64,000 nucleotides of DNA from the NCBI RefSeq assembly GCF_028610675.1, contig NZ_JAQQWS010000001.1, forward strand, positions 248,001-312,000. Reading direction: 5' to 3'. The position numbers and the translations under genes are program-made. The notes beneath the pieces were generated by a model, which was not told where the DNA came from, did no database searches, and saw nothing but the letters and a program-made list of their open reading frames with translations. How positions within the stretch are numbered: the stretch's first letter is position 1; each line of letters opens with the position of its first letter. This stretch comes from Alkalihalobacillus pseudalcaliphilus. Its GTDB lineage: Bacteria > Bacillota > Bacilli > Bacillales > Bacillaceae_D. Shown piece by piece: positions 51,849-59,468 of this stretch.

Positions 51849-52769
51849 ATGAAAATAGCCGTATTATATGGAGGAGTTTCAGCAGAGCGAGAGGTTTCAC
51901 TTTCATCAGGAAAAGGGATTATTCAAGCGTTAAAAAATAAAGGACATGAGGTCATCGGTATTGATTTTGACCCGAAAAAATTAGAAGAAATCATTTCCTT
52001 GCAAGTAGATGTCGTGTATATCGGATTACATGGACGTTTTGGTGAAGATGGTAAAGTTCAAGCGTTATTAGATATGTTAGCCATTCCTTATGTAGGTTCT
52101 GGCTCGCAAGCTTCTGGGCTTGCGATTGATAAAGCAAAGTCAAAACGTTTCTTTGAACTCATGAATACAAGAGTTGCCAAGGAACAAGTATTATATAAGC
52201 ATCAATTCTCAGAGCAGACATTTGTTTGTGAATTAGCATTTCCAGTAGTTGTTAAACCGAATCAAGAAGGTTCAACCATTGGCTTAACGATTGCAGAAAA
52301 TCACGAAGAATTAATGAATGGGATTTTGCAAGCTCTGCAGTTTGATGAGACGATATTATTAGAGGAATACATTAAGGGAACAGAAGTAACGGTTGCTGTG
52401 CTCGGGAATAAAGGCTCTGAAAAAAGCCTGCCTGTCGTTGAAATTGTTCCTAAAAATAAACATTATGATTATGAATCTAAATATTCACAAGGTATGAGTG
52501 AACATATTGTGCCAGCTAGGTTATCAACAGCACAAATGGACTACGTACAAGAGCATGCCGTCTATGCTCATCAAGTATTAGGGTGTGAAGTCTATTCTCG
52601 TGTAGACTTTATTGTGCCGGAAACGGGAGACCCTGTTATTCTTGAGGTGAATACATTACCAGGGATGACTCCAACGAGTCTTTATCCAGATGCAGCGAGA
52701 GAAGTTGGTTTAGAGTATGATGAAATGATAGAAGAATTGATTCAATTATCGTTAAATAAAGGTAAATAG
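51849..52769 (+). CDS. ddl: D-alanine--D-alanine ligase
   Basis: This enzyme joins two D-alanines with ATP for peptidoglycan precursors. It has 306 residues with the ATP-grasp layout: VLYGGVSAEREVSLSSG at the N-terminus, GLHGRFGEDGKVQ near 69, VVKPNQEGSTIG near 135, SRVDFIVPETGDP near 252 and ILEVNTLPGMTPTSLYP near 266. The shorter length is typical of the DdlB group. ATG 51849 has AGGAG ten bases upstream; the frame also opens at 51801. The omega-loop has KYSQG where vancomycin-sensitive ligases have Tyr-Lys, which supports D-Ala-D-Ala specificity. Confidence 0.93.
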   Translation: MKIAVLYGGVSAEREVSLSSGKGIIQALKNKGHEVIGIDFDPKKLEEIISLQVDVVYIGLHGRFGEDGKVQALLDMLAIPYVGSGSQASGLAIDKAKSKRFFELMNTRVAKEQVLYKHQFSEQTFVCELAFPVVVKPNQEGSTIGLTIAENHEELMNGILQALQFDETILLEEYIKGTEVTVAVLGNKGSEKSLPVVEIVPKNKHYDYESKYSQGMSEHIVPARLSTAQMDYVQEHAVYAHQVLGCEVYSRVDFIVPETGDPVILEVNTLPGMTPTSLYPDAAREVGLEYDEMIEELIQLSLNKGK

Positions 52770-52795
52770 TCGAAATGTAAGTGGGAGTGGAATTC

Positions 52796-53767
52796 ATGAA
52801 TAAAGAGAAAATCGTTATTATTGGTGCGGGTCCGTGTGGATTAGCAGCTGCCATCGCTTGTCAAGAGGCAGGGTTTGATCCTCTGGTCATTGAAAAAGGT
52901 AATATTGTTCATGCCATTTATCAATATCCGACCCATCAGACGTTTTTTAGCACAAGTGAAAAATTAGAAATTGGTGGGGTGGCTTTTGTCATTGAAGAAC
53001 GAAAACCAAAGCGTAATCAAGCACTTGCTTATTATCGTGAAGTCGTCAAACGCAAGCAAATACGAATTCATACGTATGAGATGGTTCAGTCGGTACAAAA
53101 ACAAGAACAAGGATTTAAGCTGCTAACAGATAAACAAACGTATGAAGCAAGCCATGTCATTATCGCAACCGGTTATTATGATTCACCAAACTTTTTGAAG
53201 GTCCCTGGAGAGGATTTACCTCATGTCTTTCATTATTTTAAAGAAGCACATCCTTTTTTTAATAAAGAGGTTGTTGTAATAGGTGGAAAAAATTCAGCAG
53301 TCGATGCGACTTTAGAATTAGAAAAAGCTGGTGCAAAAGTGACCGTTCTTTATCGTGGCTCTGACTATTCATCAAGTGTCAAACCTTGGATTTTACCTGA
53401 ATATGACGCTTTAGTTAGACATAAAAAAATCGACCATTTCTTTCAAGCAGAAGTGGTTGAAATTAAAGAGAAAGAAGTCATTTATCAAATCAATGGAGTT
53501 GAGAAAAAGGTTAACGCTGACTTTGTTTTTGCGATGACAGGATATCATCCTGATCATTCATTCTTAAAAGCTGCTGGTGTAACGGTTGATTCAAGTACTG
53601 GAAGACCTCTTTTTCTCGACGAATCAATGGAAACAAATATAGAAGGACTTTATATTGCAGGAGTAATCGCTGCTGGAAATAATGCTAATGAAATCTTCAT
53701 TGAAAACGGACGCTTCCACGGTGAAAGAATCGCCCAAGCTATTCTCAGCAGAGAACGTTCGAATTAA
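52796..53767 (+). CDS. ypdA: Bacillithiol disulfide reductase YpdA
   Basis: This FAD- and NADPH-dependent flavoprotein reduces oxidised bacillithiol in bacilli. The 323-residue protein has the FAD motif GAGPCGLAAAIA at residue 10, the YpdA-type segment YQYPTHQTFFSTSEKLEIGG, the NADPH motif VIGGKNSAVDATLELEKAGA near 162 and a C-terminal FAD motif ETNIEGLYIAGVI near 285. It lacks the CxxC pair of thioredoxin reductases but keeps the conserved Cys in GPCGLA. ATG 52796 has GGGAG upstream; GTG 52781 is within the site. Confidence 0.92.
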   Translation: MNKEKIVIIGAGPCGLAAAIACQEAGFDPLVIEKGNIVHAIYQYPTHQTFFSTSEKLEIGGVAFVIEERKPKRNQALAYYREVVKRKQIRIHTYEMVQSVQKQEQGFKLLTDKQTYEASHVIIATGYYDSPNFLKVPGEDLPHVFHYFKEAHPFFNKEVVVIGGKNSAVDATLELEKAGAKVTVLYRGSDYSSSVKPWILPEYDALVRHKKIDHFFQAEVVEIKEKEVIYQINGVEKKVNADFVFAMTGYHPDHSFLKAAGVTVDSSTGRPLFLDESMETNIEGLYIAGVIAAGNNANEIFIENGRFHGERIAQAILSRERSN

Positions 53768-54035
53768 CATACGAGCGAAGCCCGAGCAAACGCGGAATTA
53801 CGAACCGGAAAAGCAGAAAAAAAACCGAGCAAACGTGAAAATGGTATTTTGTTCTGTAACTGGTGGCTTTTCATTCATAAAAAGTTTTGAGGATTCTCAT
53901 ATTTTGCCGTAACCCCACCGCTTTTTAGGGAGGAACTCGCAAGAGCTTTCCTAAAAAGATTCAGCGCACCGCACAAACAGCCACCACCAAAAAAAAAGAG
54001 AGAGTAGTAACTCATCAGGATTAGCATCTAAAATC
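53768..54035. repeat. Dispersed repeat island downstream of ypdA
   Basis: It has GAGCAAACGCGGAATTACG and CGAGCAAACGTGAAAATGG, degenerate relatives of the 51-bp unit. CTGTAACTGGTGGCTTTTCATTC and GTAACCCCACCGCTTTTTAG ... CACCGCACAAACAGCCACCACC follow, and the last two blocks recur in the same order at 63270-63420. A short open frame at 53682-53912 is carried by this repeat and is not a gene. Confidence 0.55.
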
Positions 54036-54036
54036 C

Positions 54037-54181
54037 AAGTGTTTTTGGACTGTTAGCCAAGCTTGCTTGGCTACTTCACGCGACTGCGTGAAGTTTTGAA
54101 AATCGAAATGAACCTTCAGACGAATTCATTCGACTGGTGAGGTCATTTCGATTTTCAAAAATGGACCAAAAACAAAGACTT
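54037..54181. repeat. Structured element: three perfect hairpins inside an outer stem
   Basis: The outer stem TGTTTTTGG (54040-54048) pairs with CCAAAAACA (54166-54174). Inside are hairpin 1 AGCCAAGC/GCTTGGCT (54055-54072), hairpin 2 CTTCACGC/GCGTGAAG (54074-54093) and hairpin 3, a perfect 18-bp stem TTTTGAAAATCGAAATGA (54094-54111) with 54143-54160, itself capped by CAG-CGAAT/ATTCG-CTG. Linkers are zero or one base, so it would fold as a four-way junction as RNA or single-stranded DNA. It lies between convergent genes. Confidence 0.6.
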
Positions 54182-54215
54182 TGAAAGGTCAAGTTATCTC
54201 GAGAAATGTGCACCA

Positions 54216-54232
54216 CCCATGTAACTTTCATA
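54216..54232. repeat. Recurrent end motif
   Basis: CATGTAACTTTCATACA matches the right end of the dispersed elements elsewhere; the following A residues are shared with the ansA terminator. Confidence 0.5.
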
Positions 54233-54259
54233 CAAAAACCCCTTGCAGTCAAGGGGTTT
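54233..54259 (-). terminator. Terminator of ansA
   Basis: On the minus strand AAACCCCTTG pairs with CAAGGGGTTT around ACTG, followed by TTGTATG. It starts twelve bases after the ansA stop. Confidence 0.88.
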
Positions 54260-54271
54260 GAAAGTTGCAGA

Positions 54272-55240
54272 TTACTTCAAAAATAACTCCTGTAATTCAT
54301 TAGGGTCATTCGTTAATTCAAGAGCGACGAGTAGTTTCAGACGGGCTTTTTGACCATTTAGGCCATTCGTGAAGATAACACCTAATTCCTTTAAACGGCG
54401 TCCGCCACCCTCATAGCCATAAACATCCTGTACAATCCCACTAAAACATCTCGATACTAAAACAATAGGTATCTGCCTACTTAAAGCCTCCTCAAGCTTC
54501 GCTACAATCAGTGGAGGCACATTGCCTTGTCCGAACGCTTCAATCACAAAACCATCCACTTTCCTTGCAAGTAAAGCATCGAGAATTTCGGGCTCCATTC
54601 CCGCGTAAACCTTTAACAAAACTACTTTTTTTGTCAGCTGATTGATTTTAAAACTTTCACGGTTAGCTAAAGTGTGGTGGAAATTAACATTTTGCTTCGT
54701 AATAATTCCAATCGGACCGTATTGTGGACTTTGAAAAGTCGCAATATTACTTGAATGTGTTTTTGTGACATTTTTAGCACTATGTATTTCGTCATTAAAA
54801 ACAACTAAAACTCCTTGAGAACGAGCCGCTTCACAAGAAGCTACTTTAATGGCAGAAATTAAGTTATGAGGACCATCTGAACCTAATTCGTTACTAGAAC
54901 GCATCGCACCTGTAACAACAATCGGAATCTCCCAATCAAAAAGTAAATCCAAGAAATAAGCAGTCTCTTCTAGTGTATCTGTTCCATGGGTTATCACAAC
55001 ACCATTAAAATGCTCTTGCAGCACTCTTGTTTTAATTCGATTTGCTAAATCTAGCATGATCGAAGGCGTCATATGTGGAGAAGGAATATTCATAAATTCA
55101 TCATTCACGAGCAACGCTTCACTTGCGAGAGAGTCAACTGTGGAATATAATGGATTTATCTCAAAAGGCTTTACTGAGCCTTGTGCATCTTCTTGCATGG
55201 CAATCGTACCACCTGTATGAACGATCAAGATTTTATTCAT
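54272..55240 (-). CDS. ansA: L-asparaginase, type I
   Basis: This cytoplasmic enzyme hydrolyses asparagine to aspartate and ammonia. The 322-residue protein shows both asparaginase threonine motifs: HTGGTIA at residue 8 and VVITHGTDTLEETAYFL near residue 86, plus GAMRSSNELGSDGPHNL. There is no signal peptide, as expected for type I. ATG 55240 is chosen because AGAGGTGA is upstream on the minus strand; GTG 55249 is inside that site. It is divergent from prsW. Confidence 0.94.
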   Translation of the reverse strand: MNKILIVHTGGTIAMQEDAQGSVKPFEINPLYSTVDSLASEALLVNDEFMNIPSPHMTPSIMLDLANRIKTRVLQEHFNGVVITHGTDTLEETAYFLDLLFDWEIPIVVTGAMRSSNELGSDGPHNLISAIKVASCEAARSQGVLVVFNDEIHSAKNVTKTHSSNIATFQSPQYGPIGIITKQNVNFHHTLANRESFKINQLTKKVVLLKVYAGMEPEILDALLARKVDGFVIEAFGQGNVPPLIVAKLEEALSRQIPIVLVSRCFSGIVQDVYGYEGGGRRLKELGVIFTNGLNGQKARLKLLVALELTNDPNELQELFLK

Positions 55241-55354
55241 CGCTATCACCTCTGTTTTTTCATTACACCACGTGTTACGATATTATTATAACGATATTAT
55301 GAGATAGTGCCTATCAATTTTATTAAGTTTCCTAAAAGAAGGGTCGGACCGAAT

Positions 55355-56002
55355 TTGTTTGCAGTGCTAACCGCGGCCATTGCTCCAGGTATGGCCTTAC
55401 TATCCTATTTTTATTTGAGGCACCAGTATACGCATGAAATCAATGGACTTGTTTTGCGTTCTTTTATCGCTGGTGGTATATTAGTTTTTCCGATTATGGT
55501 TTTACAATACGCGTTTATCGTAGAAGGCATATTTACAGATACGATCTCACAAGCTGTTATTTTATACGGTTTTTTTGAAGAGTTCTTCAAATGGTTTTTA
55601 TTGTTTTTTCTTGTCTATCAGCATGCAAAGTTTAAAAGGCATTATGATGGTATTATCTTTGGTGTTGCCGTAGCTTTAGGTTTTGCCTCCGTTGAGAATG
55701 TGTTTTATTTAGTCGCATTTGGGGTAGAAACTGCTATAGGTAGAGCGTTATTACCAGTTACAAGTCATGCTTTGTTTGGTGTGATAATGGGTTATTATTT
55801 TGGTAAAGCTAAGACTGAAGCAGAGGGGAAAAACTCCTATTTGCTTTTAGCCTTGCTCGTACCAGTGACATTACATAGCGTCTATGATTTAATTACAGGA
55901 CTCGTCAATCATTACTTTTTATTTGTAGTGATACCATTTATGATTTGCTTATGGTTATTTGCCCTACATAAAGTAAAGCTAGCAAGTCGGTTTGACAGCT
56001 GA
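55355..56002 (+). CDS. prsW: Intramembrane protease PrsW
   Basis: PrsW makes the site-1 cut of the anti-sigma factor RsiW in B. subtilis, starting release of sigma-W. The 215-residue membrane protein has about six segments, with active-site glutamates in FFEEFFKW near residue 74 and conserved LGFASVENVFYL and LLPVTSHALFGVIMGYY. TTG 55355 is chosen because the product then begins FAVLTAAIAPG, aligning with known PrsW starts, and AAGAAGGG lies eleven bases upstream; GTG 55307 has no good site. The target anti-sigma is not shown here. Confidence 0.9.
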   Translation: MFAVLTAAIAPGMALLSYFYLRHQYTHEINGLVLRSFIAGGILVFPIMVLQYAFIVEGIFTDTISQAVILYGFFEEFFKWFLLFFLVYQHAKFKRHYDGIIFGVAVALGFASVENVFYLVAFGVETAIGRALLPVTSHALFGVIMGYYFGKAKTEAEGKNSYLLLALLVPVTLHSVYDLITGLVNHYFLFVVIPFMICLWLFALHKVKLASRFDS

Positions 56003-56019
56003 AGAGGGAGGTAGAAAAG

Positions 56020-56184
56020 TTGGATAACCACCGTTACTTAATTACGATTCGTTGCTTGAAATGTGGCGAAAAATTTATCCTACGAGGAAAACGCAATGTG
56101 GAAGGACAGTATGAAACAGGTTTTAAGCGTTGTGTTTGTGGAAATGAAACGAATTTACACATTGATGCAATCCCCGAAAAATAA
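56020..56184 (+). CDS. Small CxxC zinc-ribbon-like protein
   Basis: This 54-residue protein reads from TTG 56020, with AGGGAGGT eight bases upstream. Cysteines at residues 12, 15, 38 and 40 (CLKCGEKF and CVCGNE) form a zinc-ribbon-like pair. There is no membrane segment. It lies 17 bases after prsW and is probably co-transcribed. The function is unknown; it may be a nucleic-acid or protein-binding accessory. Confidence 0.75.
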   Translation: MDNHRYLITIRCLKCGEKFILRGKRNVEGQYETGFKRCVCGNETNLHIDAIPEK

Positions 56185-56273
56185 AGATAAAAAACCCTTG
56201 CAATTATGTTAGAATTATTGTAATTTTAGTTCAATACAATTTTTATCTTTTTAATCGAATATATTTTTGTTTT

Positions 56274-56371
56274 CTTATCGAGAGAGATGGAGGGAATGGC
56301 CCGAAGAAGTCTCAGCAACCAGCCAATTTGGTCAGGTGCTAAATCCATCAAGCTTATGCTTGAAAGATAAG
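56274..56371 (+). promoter_or_regulatory. SAM (S-box) riboswitch
   Basis: The classic S-box core is present: P1 CTTATC (56274-56279) with GATAAG (56366-56371), GAGAGATGGAGGGAATGGCCC, GAAGAAGTCTCAGCAACC and GTCAGGTGCTAAATCC. It precedes the methionine genes and a terminator, so high S-adenosylmethionine should stop transcription. TTGCAA at 56198 with TAATTT 17 bases on is a possible weak promoter. Confidence 0.95.
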
Positions 56372-56394
56372 AAGGGGTTGTATGATAAATGTTG

Positions 56395-56430
56395 CACCTT
56401 CTTCTTAATTTTTGAAGAAGGTGTTTTTGT
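56395..56430 (+). terminator. Expression-platform terminator of the SAM riboswitch
   Basis: CACCTTCTTC pairs with GAAGAAGGTG around TTAATTTTT and is followed by TTTTTG. The strand GGGGTTG just before it can join the alternative fold. Confidence 0.9.
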
Positions 56431-56475
56431 TTTAGCACAAATACAAATGATGGCGATAAAAGGAGTGGGGAGCGT

Positions 56476-57600
56476 ATGAATAAGCATTTAGAAACAACAT
56501 TGGCTCAAATAGGAAATCGATTAGATGATAAAACAGGGACTATTAATACACCGATTTATTTATCGACAGCTTATCGACATACTGGTATTGGTGAGTCGAC
56601 GGGGTATGACTATGCACGTACAGGGAATCCAACGAGAGAAGTATTAGAAAATTCGATTGCCTTATTAGAAGAAGGTGAGAAAGGTTTTGCTTGTAGCTCT
56701 GGTATGGCTGCAATCCAGACGGTATTTTCACTTTTTGAACAAGGTGATGAGATTATTTGTTCAAGTGATCTGTATGGCGGAACTTATCGATTGTTTGAAC
56801 AAGGTTGGAAAAAATGGGGGATTAGATTTACATATGTAGACCCAAGACAATTTGAACAAGTAGAGAATGCGATTACAGAAAGTACAAAAGCGATTTTTAT
56901 TGAAACACCAACGAATCCATTGATGCAAGAAGTATCAATTCAAGAACTAGCTCGAATATCGAAAAGACATAATCTTCTATTAATTGTTGATAATACATTT
57001 CTAACACCTTTATTACAGCAACCTTTAGTAGATGGTGCTGATGTTGTCATTCACAGTGCTTCAAAATATCTCGGTGGACATAATGATTTAATTGCTGGAC
57101 TCATTGTAGCAAAAGGGGACCAATTATGTGAACAAATTGGTTACTACCATAACGGGATCGGCGGCACCTTACCAGCGTTTGACTCATGGTTACTTATTCG
57201 GGGAATGAAAACTTTATCTTTAAGAATGCAAAAGCATCAGGAAAATGCAAAAGCGATTGTTCGTTATCTAGAGCAGCATGAACTTGTAACAGACGTTCTT
57301 TATGCAGGTAAAGGTGGGATGCTTTCATTCAGAATATTCGATGAAAATATGGTCAATCCATTTTTACAACAGCTACAATTGATATCATTTGCAGAAAGTT
57401 TAGGTGGTATAGAAAGTTTAATGACGTATCCTGCGACACAAACTCATATGGATATTCCGGAAGAGATTCGCGTGGCCAATGGTGTCTGTAATCGCCTTTT
57501 ACGTTTTTCAGTAGGAATTGAGCATCATGAGGATTTAATTGATGATTTAGAGCAAGCATTTGCAAAAACAGCCGAGCTAGTGAAGGAGGAGAGCGTTTGA
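56476..57600 (+). CDS. metI: Cystathionine gamma-synthase / O-acetylhomoserine thiolyase
   Basis: This PLP enzyme replaces the acyl group of activated homoserine by cysteine (cystathionine) or sulfide (homocysteine). The 374-residue protein belongs to the Cys/Met metabolism family; the PLP lysine is in HSASKYLGGHND near residue 195, and YARTGNPTREVLE and CSSGMAAIQ are conserved. AAGGAGTGGGG precedes ATG 56476. It leads the SAM-riboswitch operon. No metC (cystathionine lyase) gene follows, unlike metI-metC in B. subtilis, so the lyase is elsewhere or direct sulfhydrylation is used. Confidence 0.92.
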   Translation: MNKHLETTLAQIGNRLDDKTGTINTPIYLSTAYRHTGIGESTGYDYARTGNPTREVLENSIALLEEGEKGFACSSGMAAIQTVFSLFEQGDEIICSSDLYGGTYRLFEQGWKKWGIRFTYVDPRQFEQVENAITESTKAIFIETPTNPLMQEVSIQELARISKRHNLLLIVDNTFLTPLLQQPLVDGADVVIHSASKYLGGHNDLIAGLIVAKGDQLCEQIGYYHNGIGGTLPAFDSWLLIRGMKTLSLRMQKHQENAKAIVRYLEQHELVTDVLYAGKGGMLSFRIFDENMVNPFLQQLQLISFAESLGGIESLMTYPATQTHMDIPEEIRVANGVCNRLLRFSVGIEHHEDLIDDLEQAFAKTAELVKEESV

Positions 57601-59429
57601 ACTTAATCGAGAGGTTAGAAAAAGAAATTCTTGTCGGTGACGGGGCAATGGGGACGTTATTATATGAGCAAGGGATTGACCAATGTTTTGAAGAGTTAAA
57701 CCTCTCAGCTCCTGAGAAAGTCGCTCATATTCATCAAGCTTATATCGATGCTGGCGCTACTGTTATTCAAACGAACACCTATGCAGCAAATCGATTAAAG
57801 CTAGAAAAATACGGGCTAGCTCAATCAGTTAAAGAAATTAATCAAGCTGGAGTTCAGATTGCTTCGGCATTAGCCAACGAGGATATTTATGTTTTAGGCA
57901 CAGTTGGTGGGATTAGACGTTATTCAACGGAAGAATGGACATTGGCAGAAATTAAGTCGGCTTTTTTTGAACAGATGAATGAATTGCTTAAGGAAGGTGT
58001 CGATGGGTTACTTTTAGAAACGTTTTATGACTTTGAAGAAGCTTTAATGGCGACCCAACTTGCGAGAAAATTAACCGATCAAGCTTTAATTGTCAACGTA
58101 TCAATTGGTGAGGTTGGTGTTATGCAAGGTGGAATTACGTTAGATAGAGTCTATGAACAATTAATTGAAGCTGGTGCGAATGTGGTTGGTTTGAATTGTC
58201 GAATGGGACCATTCCATATGTTAAAATCGATTGAAACACTGACTATTTCAGAGCAAGCCTATTTAGCTGTTTATCCAAATGCTAGCTTGCCAGATTTTCG
58301 TGATGGACGTTATTACTATCAATCGAATTCAGATTATTTCGCCGAAATGGGTAGGGCTTTTATTGAACAGGGGGTTCGATTGATCGGAGGGTGTTGTGGG
58401 ACAACGCCGGCACAAATTCAAGCTTTTGCTGCTATTGCGAAGAGCTATCAACCTGTTGCAAGAATTGGAGTAAAGACGAAAGAGATACCGGTATCGATTC
58501 GAAAAGAAGAGCCTCCAGCAAGAGAAACATTACCAGATATTGTACAAAAGCGCTCATCCATTATTGTCGAGCTTGATCCGCCGAAAAAATTATCGATTGA
58601 GAAGTTCTTGACAGGGGCTAAGGCACTGACAGATGCGGGTGTTGATGCTGTTACATTAGCCGATAATTCATTAGCTTCACCTCGAGTTGACAACATGGCA
58701 TTAGGTTCTCTAATGAAAGAGCGTTATCAAGCGAGACCACTCGTTCATGTCACGTGTCGAGATCGAAACTTAATCGGGCTTCAATCACATTTAATGGGTC
58801 TACATGCATTAGGAATACATGATCTTTTAGCGATTACAGGTGACCCAACTAAAATTGGTGATTTTCCAGGTGCTACTTCTGTGTATGATATGACATCATT
58901 TCAGCTCATTACGATGATTAAGCAATTAAATGAGGGCATTTCTTTTTCAGGAAAGGATTTAGGTCAAAAAGCAAACTTTTCGGTAGGTGCTGCTTTTAAT
59001 CCGAATGTACGCCATTTGGATAAGGCTGTTGCCCGAATGGAGAAAAAAATTGATAGTGGTGCTGATTATTTTATGACCCAACCGATTTATAATGAACAGC
59101 AAATTATCGAGCTCGCATCTTTAACGAGTCATATTACTCAGCCTATTTATATTGGAATTATGCCATTGACAGGCTTTAGAAATGCTGAATTTTTGCATAA
59201 TGAAGTACCCGGCATTAAATTGACCGACTCAATTCGCGAAACGATGAAAAGTTGTGACGGTGATAAGGAAAAGTCTACGAGAGAAGGTATAAATATTGCT
59301 AAAAACCTTATCGATGCAGCGACAGAATATTTTAACGGTATTTATTTAATCACACCATTTCTACGATATGAAATGACGATTGAATTAACAAATTATATAA
59401 AAGAGAAATCATTCGTTAAAGGAATCTAA
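57597..59429 (+). CDS. yitJ: Bifunctional homocysteine S-methyltransferase / 5,10-methylenetetrahydrofolate reductase
   Basis: The N-terminal half (about 1-290) is a homocysteine methyltransferase domain with zinc cysteines in GLNCRMG (about 201) and GGCCGTTP (about 264-265). The C-terminal half (about 320-610) is a methylenetetrahydrofolate reductase of the MetF type (VTCRDRN, LAITGDPTKIGDFPG, FMTQPIYNEQQI). The second supplies methyltetrahydrofolate to MetH. TTG 57597 overlaps the metI stop by four bases and has AAGGAGGAG just upstream. Confidence 0.92.
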   Translation: MNLIERLEKEILVGDGAMGTLLYEQGIDQCFEELNLSAPEKVAHIHQAYIDAGATVIQTNTYAANRLKLEKYGLAQSVKEINQAGVQIASALANEDIYVLGTVGGIRRYSTEEWTLAEIKSAFFEQMNELLKEGVDGLLLETFYDFEEALMATQLARKLTDQALIVNVSIGEVGVMQGGITLDRVYEQLIEAGANVVGLNCRMGPFHMLKSIETLTISEQAYLAVYPNASLPDFRDGRYYYQSNSDYFAEMGRAFIEQGVRLIGGCCGTTPAQIQAFAAIAKSYQPVARIGVKTKEIPVSIRKEEPPARETLPDIVQKRSSIIVELDPPKKLSIEKFLTGAKALTDAGVDAVTLADNSLASPRVDNMALGSLMKERYQARPLVHVTCRDRNLIGLQSHLMGLHALGIHDLLAITGDPTKIGDFPGATSVYDMTSFQLITMIKQLNEGISFSGKDLGQKANFSVGAAFNPNVRHLDKAVARMEKKIDSGADYFMTQPIYNEQQIIELASLTSHITQPIYIGIMPLTGFRNAEFLHNEVPGIKLTDSIRETMKSCDGDKEKSTREGINIAKNLIDAATEYFNGIYLITPFLRYEMTIELTNYIKEKSFVKGI

Positions 59430-59468
59430 ATAAAGACTGAAAATGTAGTAGGGTTAGGAGAATGGACG

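Noticed and set aside
53682..53912. 76-residue frame overlapping the end of ypdA
   Set aside because: It is out of frame with ypdA and continues into repeat sequence.
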